Source: Corynebacterium kefirresidentii
GTDB lineage: Bacteria > Actinomycetota > Actinomycetes > Mycobacteriales > Mycobacteriaceae
DNA length: 64,000 nt
NCBI GenBank assembly: GCA_002154655.1
Contig: NGUZ01000001.1
Coordinates: 248,001 to 312,000, forward strand
Direction: 5' to 3'
How positions within the stretch are numbered: the stretch's first letter is position 1; every line of letters starts with the position of its first letter. The translations under genes were made by a program, and so were the position numbers. Positions 18,028-26,088 of this stretch are shown here, one piece after another. The notes beneath the pieces are model-generated. The model ran no database searches, was not told the DNA's origin, and saw nothing but the letters and a program-made list of their open reading frames with translations.

Positions 18028-19383
18028 CTAGGTGCCGCAGTAGGTGAGGTATCCCTCCAGACCATTAGGGTCCGGCGATTCGAATGAGGGGTTGGGCTCC
18101 CACGGGTGGGTTACCGCGTGGAGGAGTTCTTGATAGGGGCTCATGTCCCCGCGTTCTGCAGCGTTAAGGGCAGCTTCCACCGCGAGGTTGCGCGGGATAA
18201 CCCGCGGCATCGCGCTATTAACGCGGGATGGATCGGGCGAGGACGCTAGGTACTCATCCAAAAAGTCTCCCTCGGGCAAAAGCTCACGGGCGGGGGTGGG
18301 GTGGCCCGCGGCGGCGTCGGCAAGAGCGCGGTGGGCCAGCGTAATATCTGGGCCGTTGAGCTGCATAGCAGCGGAATAAGCAGAGAGGATGTCTGGAGAG
18401 GCATCCATTGCTGCTACCATGTCTGCCTTGCGCTGGGCCTCAAAGCGATCTGTGAAGCCGTTGATTGACTCTTGCGCAAAGTCCATGGCTTTATTCATAT
18501 CCAAGTCAAAGAGCGGCAGGAGGGACTCCGCCAAGCGCGCTAGATTCCAGCCCAGGATGGAGGGTTGATTGCCAAAGGCATAGCGGCCTTGGGTATCGAT
18601 GCTGGAAAATACCGTGCTCGGGGAATAGGACTCCATGAAGGCACACGGTCCATAGTCAATCGTCTCGCCGGAGATGGTGGTGTTATCCGTATTCATCACG
18701 CCATGGATGAAGCCTAAGCGCATCCACTGGGATACAGTGCGAATTTGTGCATCCATCAGCTGGAGGAAAAAGTCCCGGTAGTCGCACCCGGGATAATGGC
18801 GGGCGATGGCGTAGTCGGCCAGCTGACGTGTGTAATCCGTCTGCGCGGCTAGGTGGAAGGTGCCCACCCGGATATGGCTCGCAGCCACGCGCACCACAAT
18901 TCCGGCGGGCTGTACGTGGCCGCGCTGGATGGGCCGGCCGGTGGAGATGACCGCTAGTGCCCGAGTGGTGGGCACGCCCAAGGCATGCATGGCTTCGGAA
19001 ACTAGGTATTCGCGCAGCATGGAAGAAAGCGTTCCGCGGCCATCAGAGCCTGGGCGGGAAAAGGGGGTCAGCCCAGTTCCCTTGGCATGGAGATCCCACA
19101 GCTGGCCGTCATTTTCCACCTCGCCTAAAAGCATGGCGCGGCCGTCTCCCATCTGCGGATTAAACGCACCGAATTGGAAGCCAGAATAGGCCATGGCGTG
19201 TCCGCCCGCGCGACCCGTGAGGAACTCGATTCCCTCGGAGGAGCGCAGCCAGTCCGGGTCAAAGCCCAACTGCCTGGCCAGTTCCTCGTTTAGGATGACC
19301 ATCTGTGGGTTCGGCTGCTCCTCACCCTCGGTGGGGCGAACCAGGTGGGGAAGCTTCTGGGCAAAATCGTGGTGTAGCTGCAT
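18028..19383 (-). CDS. selO: SelO/YdiU family protein adenylyltransferase
   Basis: Pseudokinase-fold enzyme that transfers AMP to Ser/Thr/Tyr of target proteins; E. coli SelO acts in oxidative stress. 451 aa, slightly shorter than E. coli SelO. Hallmarks are GDGRAMLLGE, HAKGTGLTPFSR, GRGTLSSMLREYL and the active-site run GVMNTDNTTI followed by DYGPCAF. The last residues are YCGT, so a cysteine (codon TGC) takes the antepenultimate position that is Sec in the human protein. Start ATG directly abuts the phzF stop (TAGATG), so translation is coupled to phzF. Confidence 0.93.
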   Translation of the reverse strand: MQLHHDFAQKLPHLVRPTEGEEQPNPQMVILNEELARQLGFDPDWLRSSEGIEFLTGRAGGHAMAYSGFQFGAFNPQMGDGRAMLLGEVENDGQLWDLHAKGTGLTPFSRPGSDGRGTLSSMLREYLVSEAMHALGVPTTRALAVISTGRPIQRGHVQPAGIVVRVAASHIRVGTFHLAAQTDYTRQLADYAIARHYPGCDYRDFFLQLMDAQIRTVSQWMRLGFIHGVMNTDNTTISGETIDYGPCAFMESYSPSTVFSSIDTQGRYAFGNQPSILGWNLARLAESLLPLFDLDMNKAMDFAQESINGFTDRFEAQRKADMVAAMDASPDILSAYSAAMQLNGPDITLAHRALADAAAGHPTPARELLPEGDFLDEYLASSPDPSRVNSAMPRVIPRNLAVEAALNAAERGDMSPYQELLHAVTHPWEPNPSFESPDPNGLEGYLTYCGT

Positions 19384-20205
19384 CTAAACCTCCAGTGTTC
19401 CGCGCACGCGAATATGGGCGCGCCCGCCTACCCAGATATCCGTGCCGTCATCGTTGATAAATACTTCCCCCGCTCGGCCTATCTGGCTGCCTTGTGTTGC
19501 GGTATAACGCGTTGGCACCAGGTTTCGCGAGCGCATAAACTGCGCGGCGCCGCCATTGAAAGAACCGGTGACTGGGTCTTCGAATTGCGTGGTAAAGGCC
19601 CGAACCTCATAGGCCGACTCGCCCTCTGCGGCGTTGGGATTAAGGCCCACTACGCCGACCTTGGGGCGCTCGCCATGGGGCTTAACCGCACGCACCGCCT
19701 CGGCATCGCGCAATTGGAGCAGGCGCCAGCCCGGGCCATTGTCCACCCAGCCGTGGTCCACAATATCCGCGCTATCTAGCCCCAGCCCACCGCAGGCCTC
19801 CTTCAGATCCGCCGGGCTTAGCGGTTCTTCGCGGCGCAGCGGCGGGGTAGCAAAGGATAAGACATCGCCCTCTTCGCGTACGGTAACTAGGCCCACACCA
19901 CATTCTTGGACGATACTTCCCTCCGACTGCGGGTGATTGCCTAGGGCGCGCCATGCAGCGGCGCTGCCCAAGGTGGGATGGCCAGCGAAGTCAAACTCCT
20001 CGTACGGGGTGAAAATGCGGACGCGGTAGTCCGCGCGGGCGTCGTGAGGCTCGAGCAGGAAGGTGGTCTCAGAAAAGTTGGTCCAGTTCGCGATTGCTTG
20101 CATCTGCTGGGCGCTAAGCCCATCCGCGCCGGCTATCACCGCAAGGGCGTTGCCGTTAAAGGCACCGGTGGCAAAAACATCAACCTCAAAGAACTCGTGC
20201 TGCAT
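19384..20205 (-). CDS. PhzF-family isomerase-like protein
   Basis: 273 aa. Matches the PhzF/YddE family of diaminopimelate-epimerase-fold proteins: VDVFATGAFNGNALAV, catalytic Glu in NFSETTFLLEP, DFAGHPTLG, and the second-half FEDPVTGSFNGG. The phenazine reaction itself is unlikely here because no other phz genes are present, so the substrate is unknown. Start 20205 is supported by a TAGACT box 7 nt upstream and homology from MQHEFFEVD. The stop abuts the selO start, giving a two-gene unit. Divergent from the sensor kinase. Confidence 0.88.
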   Translation of the reverse strand: MQHEFFEVDVFATGAFNGNALAVIAGADGLSAQQMQAIANWTNFSETTFLLEPHDARADYRVRIFTPYEEFDFAGHPTLGSAAAWRALGNHPQSEGSIVQECGVGLVTVREEGDVLSFATPPLRREEPLSPADLKEACGGLGLDSADIVDHGWVDNGPGWRLLQLRDAEAVRAVKPHGERPKVGVVGLNPNAAEGESAYEVRAFTTQFEDPVTGSFNGGAAQFMRSRNLVPTRYTATQGSQIGRAGEVFINDDGTDIWVGGRAHIRVRGTLEV

Positions 20206-20212
20206 GCCCGCC

Positions 20213-20218
20213 AGTCTA
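20213..20218 (-). promoter_or_regulatory. -10 box of phzF-selO
   Basis: TAGACT on the minus strand, 7 nt before ATG 20205. Confidence 0.55.
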
Positions 20219-20258
20219 GTCAGCCCCAGGGATGAGGACCATGGCACAGCGGCTGCGC

Positions 20259-20264
20259 TAGCCT
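20259..20264 (+). promoter_or_regulatory. -10 box of the sensor kinase gene
   Basis: TAGCCT, 8 nt before ATG 20273, in the 67-bp gap shared with the divergent phzF promoter. Confidence 0.5.
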
Positions 20265-20272
20265 AGAAAGCC

Positions 20273-21463
20273 ATGAAGAAGCTATGGCCGGATGCGGTTC
20301 GTTCCTGGGTAGGTCCGCCGTGGAGAATTATCATTCCGTTGTTTTTCTGGGTTTCTTCCGTGCGGGTGGCAGAAGGTGTCATTGATAGAACCTCGCTTTT
20401 CCAGGAGCTGGTTCTCGTAATTTATGCAGTCGGTATTCCACTAGCACTGTGGCTGCATCCTAAGCTCAAGGAATACGCCATTGGGTTTATTGCGATCACA
20501 TTAACGGTGTGCATCTTTACCCCGCTGGCTGCCATGGGTAATGCTCACTTCTTCCCAGTGGCATACTGCGTATTTCTTATAGGTGCACATTCGCCCAAGC
20601 GGTTACAACGGATCTGGATAGGGTGGATTGCCTTAGGTACCTTGGCGGCCACTGCAGCGTCGCTCTACGGGCGGAGGGTTTTCGGCGGCATCGACTTTGG
20701 CCTTGAGGATTCTAGCAATAGCATCGGCCCGCTGCCTGCTTTTGGGTCCGTCATCGTCATGGCGTGGCCGGTCATGGGCTTTTTCTACTTGCTTGGCACC
20801 AATGATCGTAAAAAGCGCGAGGACCAGCAGCTGCTGATTGAACGTGCGGAAATGGCTGGCGCGGTAGAGCGCAACCGCATTGCCCGCGAGATGCATGACA
20901 TTGTGGCGCATAATTTGGCGGGGGTTATTGCCCTTGCCGACGGCGCCCGGTTCGCCGCTGCCAAAAATCCCGCAGCGGCCACAGAAGCTCTGGAGACCAT
21001 AGCCTCTACCTCCCGTGATTCCCTCAAACAGATGCGCGGTTTGCTCTCCGTCCTGCGTGATGGCGATTCCCGCGCCGATACCAAGGCGCCCGGCGCGAGC
21101 GATATTGCCGGTCTCATCTCGGAAGCGCGCCGGACCGGTTTCGATATCACCGTGCACGGGCTGGAGGCCCTGCCGACCGAAAGCGACGAGCTATACCAAT
21201 TCACCGTCTACCGCGTGGTGCAAGAACTTTTGACCAATATGATCAAGCATTCGCGTGATAAAAGGGGAGTACTGCGCTTTCGCTCTACTGGAAACGGCCT
21301 AGTATTGAGTGCCGAAAATCCGGCCGCACGCATGCCGGATAATCACAAGCCCGGCTACGGACTTATTGGAATGAGCGAGCGTGTCAAGGCCTATGGCGGC
21401 AGCGTTGCTACCCGCACCGAGGATGGACACTTCTTTATTACCGTGGAGGTACCCAATGACTAA
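20273..21463 (+). CDS. NarL-type sensor histidine kinase
   Basis: 396 aa membrane sensor. About six transmembrane helices occupy residues 15-180 with no large extracellular domain, which suggests sensing in or at the membrane. The HisKA_3 dimerisation segment follows, with phospho-acceptor H208 in AREMHDIVAHN. A HATPase domain follows (VVQELLTNMIKHS, then GYGLIGMSERV). The stop overlaps the response-regulator start by 8 bp, so they are translated together. The ABC exporter genes downstream are the likely target, as in many antimicrobial-responsive modules; that is inference from position. Confidence 0.88.
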   Translation: MKKLWPDAVRSWVGPPWRIIIPLFFWVSSVRVAEGVIDRTSLFQELVLVIYAVGIPLALWLHPKLKEYAIGFIAITLTVCIFTPLAAMGNAHFFPVAYCVFLIGAHSPKRLQRIWIGWIALGTLAATAASLYGRRVFGGIDFGLEDSSNSIGPLPAFGSVIVMAWPVMGFFYLLGTNDRKKREDQQLLIERAEMAGAVERNRIAREMHDIVAHNLAGVIALADGARFAAAKNPAAATEALETIASTSRDSLKQMRGLLSVLRDGDSRADTKAPGASDIAGLISEARRTGFDITVHGLEALPTESDELYQFTVYRVVQELLTNMIKHSRDKRGVLRFRSTGNGLVLSAENPAARMPDNHKPGYGLIGMSERVKAYGGSVATRTEDGHFFITVEVPND

Positions 21464-22199
21464 CCCTGAGCAGCCAACAGGTGCGCCCGCTGGTCCCATC
21501 CGTATCGGCCTAGTCGATGATCAGCCCCTCGTGCGCGCCGGGTTCGCCATGCTCCTTGGCTCCCAAGAGGATTTGGACGTTGCCTGGCAGGCCTCCGATG
21601 GCGATGAAGTCCTCGACCTCGCCCGCGCGCAACCTGCCGATATTGTGCTTATGGATGTCCAGATGGCCCGCGTCAATGGCATCGCCGCCACAGAAAGGCT
21701 GCTGCCGGAATTCCCGGACACCCAGGTCATTATGTTAACCACCTTCGATGACCAGAATTTTGTCCACGGAGCAATTTCCGCTGGGGCCTCTGGATTCCTG
21801 CTCAAAGACGTCGAACCGGAGGAACTCCTCGCCGCTATTCGTACCGTACATTCCGGCGAGGCCGTCCTTTCACCGCGCATTACCGCCCAGGTGCTGCAGC
21901 AACTGCGCAGCGAACAGTCTGCAGCACAGCCCGATTTACATGCCACCCCTGTTGCGGCAGCAGCTACCGCCCCTCCGGCCGAAGATCTCACGCCACGCGA
22001 GCTGGACGTCCTCAAGCTGATGGCACTGGGGTATTCGAATACCGAAATCGCGGAGTGCGAGTTCGTGTCCATGGCCACGGTCAAGACCCACGTGCGCCAT
22101 ATTCTTACTAAGACCAGCTCGCGCGACCGTGTGCATGCCGTGCTGTATGCCCTAACTCATGGCGTGGTTTCGGTGGAGGAGCTGCTGTCTCATCCCTAG
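21456..22199 (+). CDS. NarL/LuxR-family response regulator
   Basis: 247 aa. Receiver domain with acidic pair DDQ, phospho-acceptor D67 in VLMDVQ and the conserved Lys in LLKDVE. An Ala/Gln/Pro-rich linker (about residues 150-175) leads to a LuxR-type helix-turn-helix (LTPRELDVLKLMALGYSN, then VKTHVRHIL). The start at 21456 overlaps the kinase stop; an upstream ATG at 21381 would overlap far into the kinase gene. Predicted to activate transcription when phosphorylated. The short 57-bp gap to the ABC genes makes them its first candidate targets. Confidence 0.88.
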   Translation: MTNPEQPTGAPAGPIRIGLVDDQPLVRAGFAMLLGSQEDLDVAWQASDGDEVLDLARAQPADIVLMDVQMARVNGIAATERLLPEFPDTQVIMLTTFDDQNFVHGAISAGASGFLLKDVEPEELLAAIRTVHSGEAVLSPRITAQVLQQLRSEQSAAQPDLHATPVAAAATAPPAEDLTPRELDVLKLMALGYSNTEIAECEFVSMATVKTHVRHILTKTSSRDRVHAVLYALTHGVVSVEELLSHP

Positions 22200-22256
22200 G
22201 TATGACCTGCTAAATCACTCCCGAGGATGGTTACTTCGTGCTGGTCAGGCGGCACG

Positions 22257-23165
22257 ATGGAAACCATGCTCAAAGTTTCACACCTTTCCAAGAATTTCCG
22301 TTCCTTTAAAGCAGTAGATGACCTCTCCTTTGAGGTCCCAGACGGTCAAGTCACCGGCTTCCTCGGACCGAATGGCTCTGGCAAATCAACCACCATGCGC
22401 ATGTGCGTGGGGTTGGAGAATCCGACTTCCGGCACCGCGACTTTTGATGGCACGCCCTTCCGCGGGCTGTCCAATCCCGCTACCACGGTGGGCACCTTGT
22501 TGGACGCCAACTGGTTCCACCCGGGCCGCAGCGCCCGTGCTCACCTGGGCTACATGGCCGCGTTGCAGGGCGTGTCCATGAACCACGTGGATGACACCCT
22601 GGACCGCGTCGGCCTTACCCAGGTAGCCACCAAGCGAGTGGGCGGCTATTCGCTAGGCATGAAGCAGCGCCTGGGCCTTGCTTGTGCGCTCATCGGCGAG
22701 CCGAAGCACTTGCTTCTTGACGAACCCGTCAACGGCCTCGATCCCGAAGGCGTGCACTGGATGCGTGCCCGCATCCGTGAATTCGCCGAGGCCGGCTGCT
22801 CCGTGTTGGTTTCCTCCCACCTGCTTTCGGAGATGCAGCTCACCGCAGACCGCCTCGTGGTCATCGGCAAGGGCAAGTTGCTGGGCGAGGGCACCGTGGA
22901 GGAGTTTGTCAATGGCACGGGAGGCGCAAGCCTCGAAGTGATTGTGGACCAGCCCGATGCACTCCTGCGGCTGTTGCACGGCACCGATGCGGAGACCTCC
23001 TTTGACGGGGAAGTCCTGCGCGTGCGCGGTCTCGAAGGCTCCGACATCGGCCGCATCTGTCTGGATAACCGCATTCTCATCTCCAGCTTGGAACGCAAGC
23101 AGCCCTCCCTGGAAGAGGCCTACCTCGGCGCGACCGCCGACCACGTGGCCTACCGCTCTGCATAG
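22257..23165 (+). CDS. ABC exporter ATP-binding subunit (BcrA-like)
   Basis: 302 aa. Walker A is GPNGSGKS (37-44), the signature is YSLGMKQRL, Walker B is HLLLDEPVNGLDPEG, and the switch His lies in SSHLLSEM. The C-terminal extension (about 70 residues after the ATPase core) is usual in bacitracin/lantibiotic-type exporters. A second in-frame ATG at 22266 is also possible; 22257 has CAGGCGG 8 nt upstream. It pairs with the 250-aa permease 45 bp downstream and follows the two-component genes on the same strand. Confidence 0.85.
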   Translation: METMLKVSHLSKNFRSFKAVDDLSFEVPDGQVTGFLGPNGSGKSTTMRMCVGLENPTSGTATFDGTPFRGLSNPATTVGTLLDANWFHPGRSARAHLGYMAALQGVSMNHVDDTLDRVGLTQVATKRVGGYSLGMKQRLGLACALIGEPKHLLLDEPVNGLDPEGVHWMRARIREFAEAGCSVLVSSHLLSEMQLTADRLVVIGKGKLLGEGTVEEFVNGTGGASLEVIVDQPDALLRLLHGTDAETSFDGEVLRVRGLEGSDIGRICLDNRILISSLERKQPSLEEAYLGATADHVAYRSA

Positions 23166-23210
23166 TTTTTCACCTGCACAATACGCTCCATCTGCAAAGG
23201 ATAGATTCAC

Positions 23211-23963
23211 ATGAACGCTCTGATTTCTGAATCCCGGAAACTATTTTCGCTCCGCTCTACTTGGATATACCTCGCCGTAGTTTCAGCTGGCATGGCTGCC
23301 GGCGCTGTCTTGTTGGCTTGGGCGAATGACTTCAATGGTACGGTCGACGGCAAATTCGAGGCTGTCGATGTGTCTATTTCCGGTTCACTCGCCATTGTCG
23401 TGATGGTGTTTGCTGCCGCCATGATGGTAGGCGGCGACCAAAGTAAAGGAACAGTTTCATGGTCATACCTCTCATCAAATCGCCGCGTAGGTATAGTGCT
23501 GAGCCAATTTTTCATCATCACCTTTTCGCTACTGCTCGCGGCCACACTGGGCATGGTGGTAGCCACGCTGTTGATTACTGCCTTCGGAGGTGATTTCAAT
23601 TTTGACAGCTTTATGCATTGGCCGGATAACAATGGGTTCATCCTTGCCTACGTTGAGTGGACTGTCTTTATCCTGTTAGCTACCAGCTTGGCCTACCTTT
23701 TGCGCAGTGGTGCATTCGCAGCGATGATTCTCGTGGCAGAGTATTTCGTCATTGAAACCGCCCTCGATGCCGTTAGCGCTCCTTGGGCTAAGGCTATCCT
23801 CCGCGTGCTACCTGATGCCAACGCTTGGGGGCTAGTAATGGGCGCCAACCGCAGTGGTGATGAGCAATCTCGAGCTGTCGCCGCTGTCGTTCTAATCGTG
23901 ATGATCGTGCTCACCGTTGGTGGGTCCTGTGCGGTGGCGCGTCGTCGCTCTGTTGCGAAATAG
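23211..23963 (+). CDS. ABC exporter membrane subunit
   Basis: 250 aa with about six transmembrane helices, the normal size of an ABC-2/BcrB-type permease that works as a dimer. It starts with NALISESRKLFSLRSTW, a typical cytoplasmic amphipathic entry segment. AAAGGAT stands 9 nt before the ATG. Partner of the preceding ATPase. Substrate unknown. The G+C of this gene appears somewhat lower than its neighbours. Confidence 0.8.
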   Translation: MNALISESRKLFSLRSTWIYLAVVSAGMAAGAVLLAWANDFNGTVDGKFEAVDVSISGSLAIVVMVFAAAMMVGGDQSKGTVSWSYLSSNRRVGIVLSQFFIITFSLLLAATLGMVVATLLITAFGGDFNFDSFMHWPDNNGFILAYVEWTVFILLATSLAYLLRSGAFAAMILVAEYFVIETALDAVSAPWAKAILRVLPDANAWGLVMGANRSGDEQSRAVAAVVLIVMIVLTVGGSCAVARRRSVAK

Positions 23964-23977
23964 GTACTAGGCGTTAC

Positions 23978-23983
23978 TACCCT
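23978..23983 (+). promoter_or_regulatory. -10 box of the DUF4921 gene
   Basis: TACCCT, 7 nt before ATG 23991; no Shine-Dalgarno sequence between. Confidence 0.5.
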
Positions 23984-23990
23984 AGTGGGC

Positions 23991-25304
23991 ATGAGTGATG
24001 CACTTTTTGCCCGCATTGAACCCATCCAAACCATGCGGGACGGCACGGTCAAGCAGGTCAACCCGTTCTCGGGAACCGAGGTATGGACCGTGCCGGGCCG
24101 CGGCAACCGCCCGCTGTCTGTACCAGTAGCTAACCCGCAGCCACTGCAAGAAGAGGACTTGACCCACCGGTGCGCTTTTTGCTCCGGACGCATGACTGAT
24201 ACCCCGCCGGAAAAGGCACGCATTCTGCCTTCCGGCGGGATTGTGCGTGGATTACCCTTGAGCGAATACGATCACACAGTGCCGGCCTTTCGCCGCATCC
24301 CCAACCTGTTTGAAATCGTCTCCTATGACTACTGGCATGCCAATTACGGCTTTGAAATGGATGCCGAAACCCGCCAGCGCATGGACAACTACCTTAGCGA
24401 TCCGGTCGGCCGGGAACATGTGCTCAAGATAGTGCGCACGAAGCGCAAAGCAGCGCACTTGCCTGAGGCAAGCGAAGAAGAACTGGTGGACCAGGCCGCT
24501 GGATTCTTCGCCGGCGGTCACGACGTCATTGTGGCTGGCCGCCATTTTGAGCGCGGCGCACAGGATGATTCGCAGTTGGCATCTTCGGGCACGCTAAGCG
24601 CTGAAGAACACCTGCTCTTTATGCAGCTGACTATCGACGCCATGCGGGATCTCTACGAGCGCAACCGCTACGCACCCTACGTGGTGGCGTTTCAAAACTG
24701 GCTGCAGCCAGCCGGTGCTTCCTTCGAGCACCTGCATAAACAGCTCGTTGCTATTGATGATCGCGGTATGGCCTCCCACCGGGAGGTTCAGATGCTGCGC
24801 AGCAATATGAACATGTACAACGAATGGGCGGTGGATTATGCCGCTAGCCGCAATCTCGTCATAGCGGAAAACGACCATGCTGTCCTCTTCGCCGGCTTTG
24901 GACACCGTTATCCCACATTGGAGGTGTACTCCAAGTCCGCAACCTGCGAACCGTGGCTGCAGTCGGAAGAAGAAATTCGTGCCATGAGCGATCTGGTCCA
25001 CGCCGCCCACGCCGCAGTAGGCCGCGAGGTGCCCTGCAATGAGGAATGGCACCACAAGCCCGCCGACGTCGATGTTGCACAACCATGGCGCATTCTCATC
25101 AAGTTACGTATTTCTACGCTCGCTGGATTCGAAGGCGGCACCAAGATCTACCTCAACACCATTTCGCCCTGGGACTTGCGCGATAGGGTAGTAGGCCAGC
25201 TTTACCCCCTGCGCGAATCCGGACATGTTTCCGGCTCAATACGCGTGGCGACGGAGTGCTCGGTGCAACGCAATAGCCTGCTTTATAACCCGCAGCTGCG
25301 CTAA
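23991..25304 (+). CDS. DUF4921 family protein, GalT/HIT-like
   Basis: 437 aa. Looks like a distant galactose-1-phosphate uridylyltransferase: a C61-x-x-C64 pair near the N-terminus (CAFC) and the histidine-triad-type H-x-H-x-Q at H247-L-H249-K-Q251. WRILIKLRIST and GGTKIYLNTISPWD near the end are typical of the actinobacterial DUF4921 family. The family's reaction is not established; nucleotidyl transfer onto a phosphorylated substrate is the reasonable guess. No sugar genes flank it. Convergent with yaaA, only 30 bp apart with no evident hairpin. Confidence 0.8.
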   Translation: MSDALFARIEPIQTMRDGTVKQVNPFSGTEVWTVPGRGNRPLSVPVANPQPLQEEDLTHRCAFCSGRMTDTPPEKARILPSGGIVRGLPLSEYDHTVPAFRRIPNLFEIVSYDYWHANYGFEMDAETRQRMDNYLSDPVGREHVLKIVRTKRKAAHLPEASEEELVDQAAGFFAGGHDVIVAGRHFERGAQDDSQLASSGTLSAEEHLLFMQLTIDAMRDLYERNRYAPYVVAFQNWLQPAGASFEHLHKQLVAIDDRGMASHREVQMLRSNMNMYNEWAVDYAASRNLVIAENDHAVLFAGFGHRYPTLEVYSKSATCEPWLQSEEEIRAMSDLVHAAHAAVGREVPCNEEWHHKPADVDVAQPWRILIKLRISTLAGFEGGTKIYLNTISPWDLRDRVVGQLYPLRESGHVSGSIRVATECSVQRNSLLYNPQLR

Positions 25305-25334
25305 GCAGACCCCGCTGGGCAAACGGTGGTCGGC

Positions 25335-26057
25335 TCAGCGCCTGACCAGGAGCGTGAGCTCGCTCGAACCCGGCCGCGGTTCTTCAACGGTCATATCTGC
25401 GGCGCGCGCGATAGCAGCAACGTCGGCGGCGCTATAGGCATCGGCAGGAGAGAGCGCTAGCTCGCGGGCGAGGAGGCCCTTGTAGTGCTTATTAAAGTGG
25501 CTGACTACCTTGCGCGAGCCATCTTCTTGCACGCTTTCTACCCGCACCGTTACCGCGTCTTTCACCCGGCCCAATTGTTGGTACGTACCCGAGCGCAAAT
25601 CAACAATAAGCTCGTCTACTCCCTCGAGAGCCTGTGTAATCTGCTTGCCCCAGTGCGATTTCATGGTGCGGCCGCTAAGTTTTGTCCCGCCCGAAAGCCG
25701 GTAATGAGGGATGGGATCGCTGGCGCGGAGGACGCCAAAAAGGGCGTCGCCAATGGCAAGGCGATCCCATGTGGGGAGGGTAGGAGCGTCCAAGGCATCA
25801 AAGAGCACGCCGGTATAGCGCAACACGGCTGGCATGGTGGGGGTGGTAAAGAGCCCCTGGTTGGACTCGGCTTCACCGCGCAGTTTCTCTGAAAGTTTCA
25901 GCACCTCCATTGCCTGATCAACCGGTAGAGACTGCAGCTCAGCTGCAATTTCGCGCCGGGTTTCGTTTAGTCCCGGAAAGGAAAGCTGCGCGAAATCAAG
26001 CGCGTGTCCTGTGCCGCCGTGGTCCTTAGTTTCTGAAGGAGGGAGGATAATGAGCAT
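25335..26057 (-). CDS. yaaA: Peroxide stress protein YaaA (DUF328)
   Basis: 240 aa. Begins MLIILPPSETK, the strong family signature, followed by GDALFGVLRASDPIPHYRLSGG and the C-terminal ARELALSPAD region. In E. coli YaaA lowers free iron during peroxide stress and has a DNA-binding fold. The start at 26057 is chosen on this signature; the frame runs on to 26165 but that part would overlap proS. A TACTGT box lies 6 nt before the ATG. Confidence 0.88.
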   Translation of the reverse strand: MLIILPPSETKDHGGTGHALDFAQLSFPGLNETRREIAAELQSLPVDQAMEVLKLSEKLRGEAESNQGLFTTPTMPAVLRYTGVLFDALDAPTLPTWDRLAIGDALFGVLRASDPIPHYRLSGGTKLSGRTMKSHWGKQITQALEGVDELIVDLRSGTYQQLGRVKDAVTVRVESVQEDGSRKVVSHFNKHYKGLLARELALSPADAYSAADVAAIARAADMTVEEPRPGSSELTLLVRR

Positions 26058-26063
26058 ATATAC

Positions 26064-26081
26064 ACAGTAGCGGGGTATATT
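26064..26081. promoter_or_regulatory. Back-to-back leaderless promoters of yaaA and proS
   Basis: TACTGT on the minus strand (26064-26069) stands 6 nt before the yaaA ATG, and TATATT on the plus strand (26076-26081) stands 7 nt before the proS ATG. The whole gap is 31 bp, so each promoter's -35 region must lie in the other's gene start. Confidence 0.55.
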
Positions 26082-26088
26082 TTTGACC

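Noticed and set aside
19378..19390. Selenocysteine in SelO
   Set aside because: The residue at the expected position is encoded by TGC, an ordinary cysteine, and no in-frame TGA is read through.
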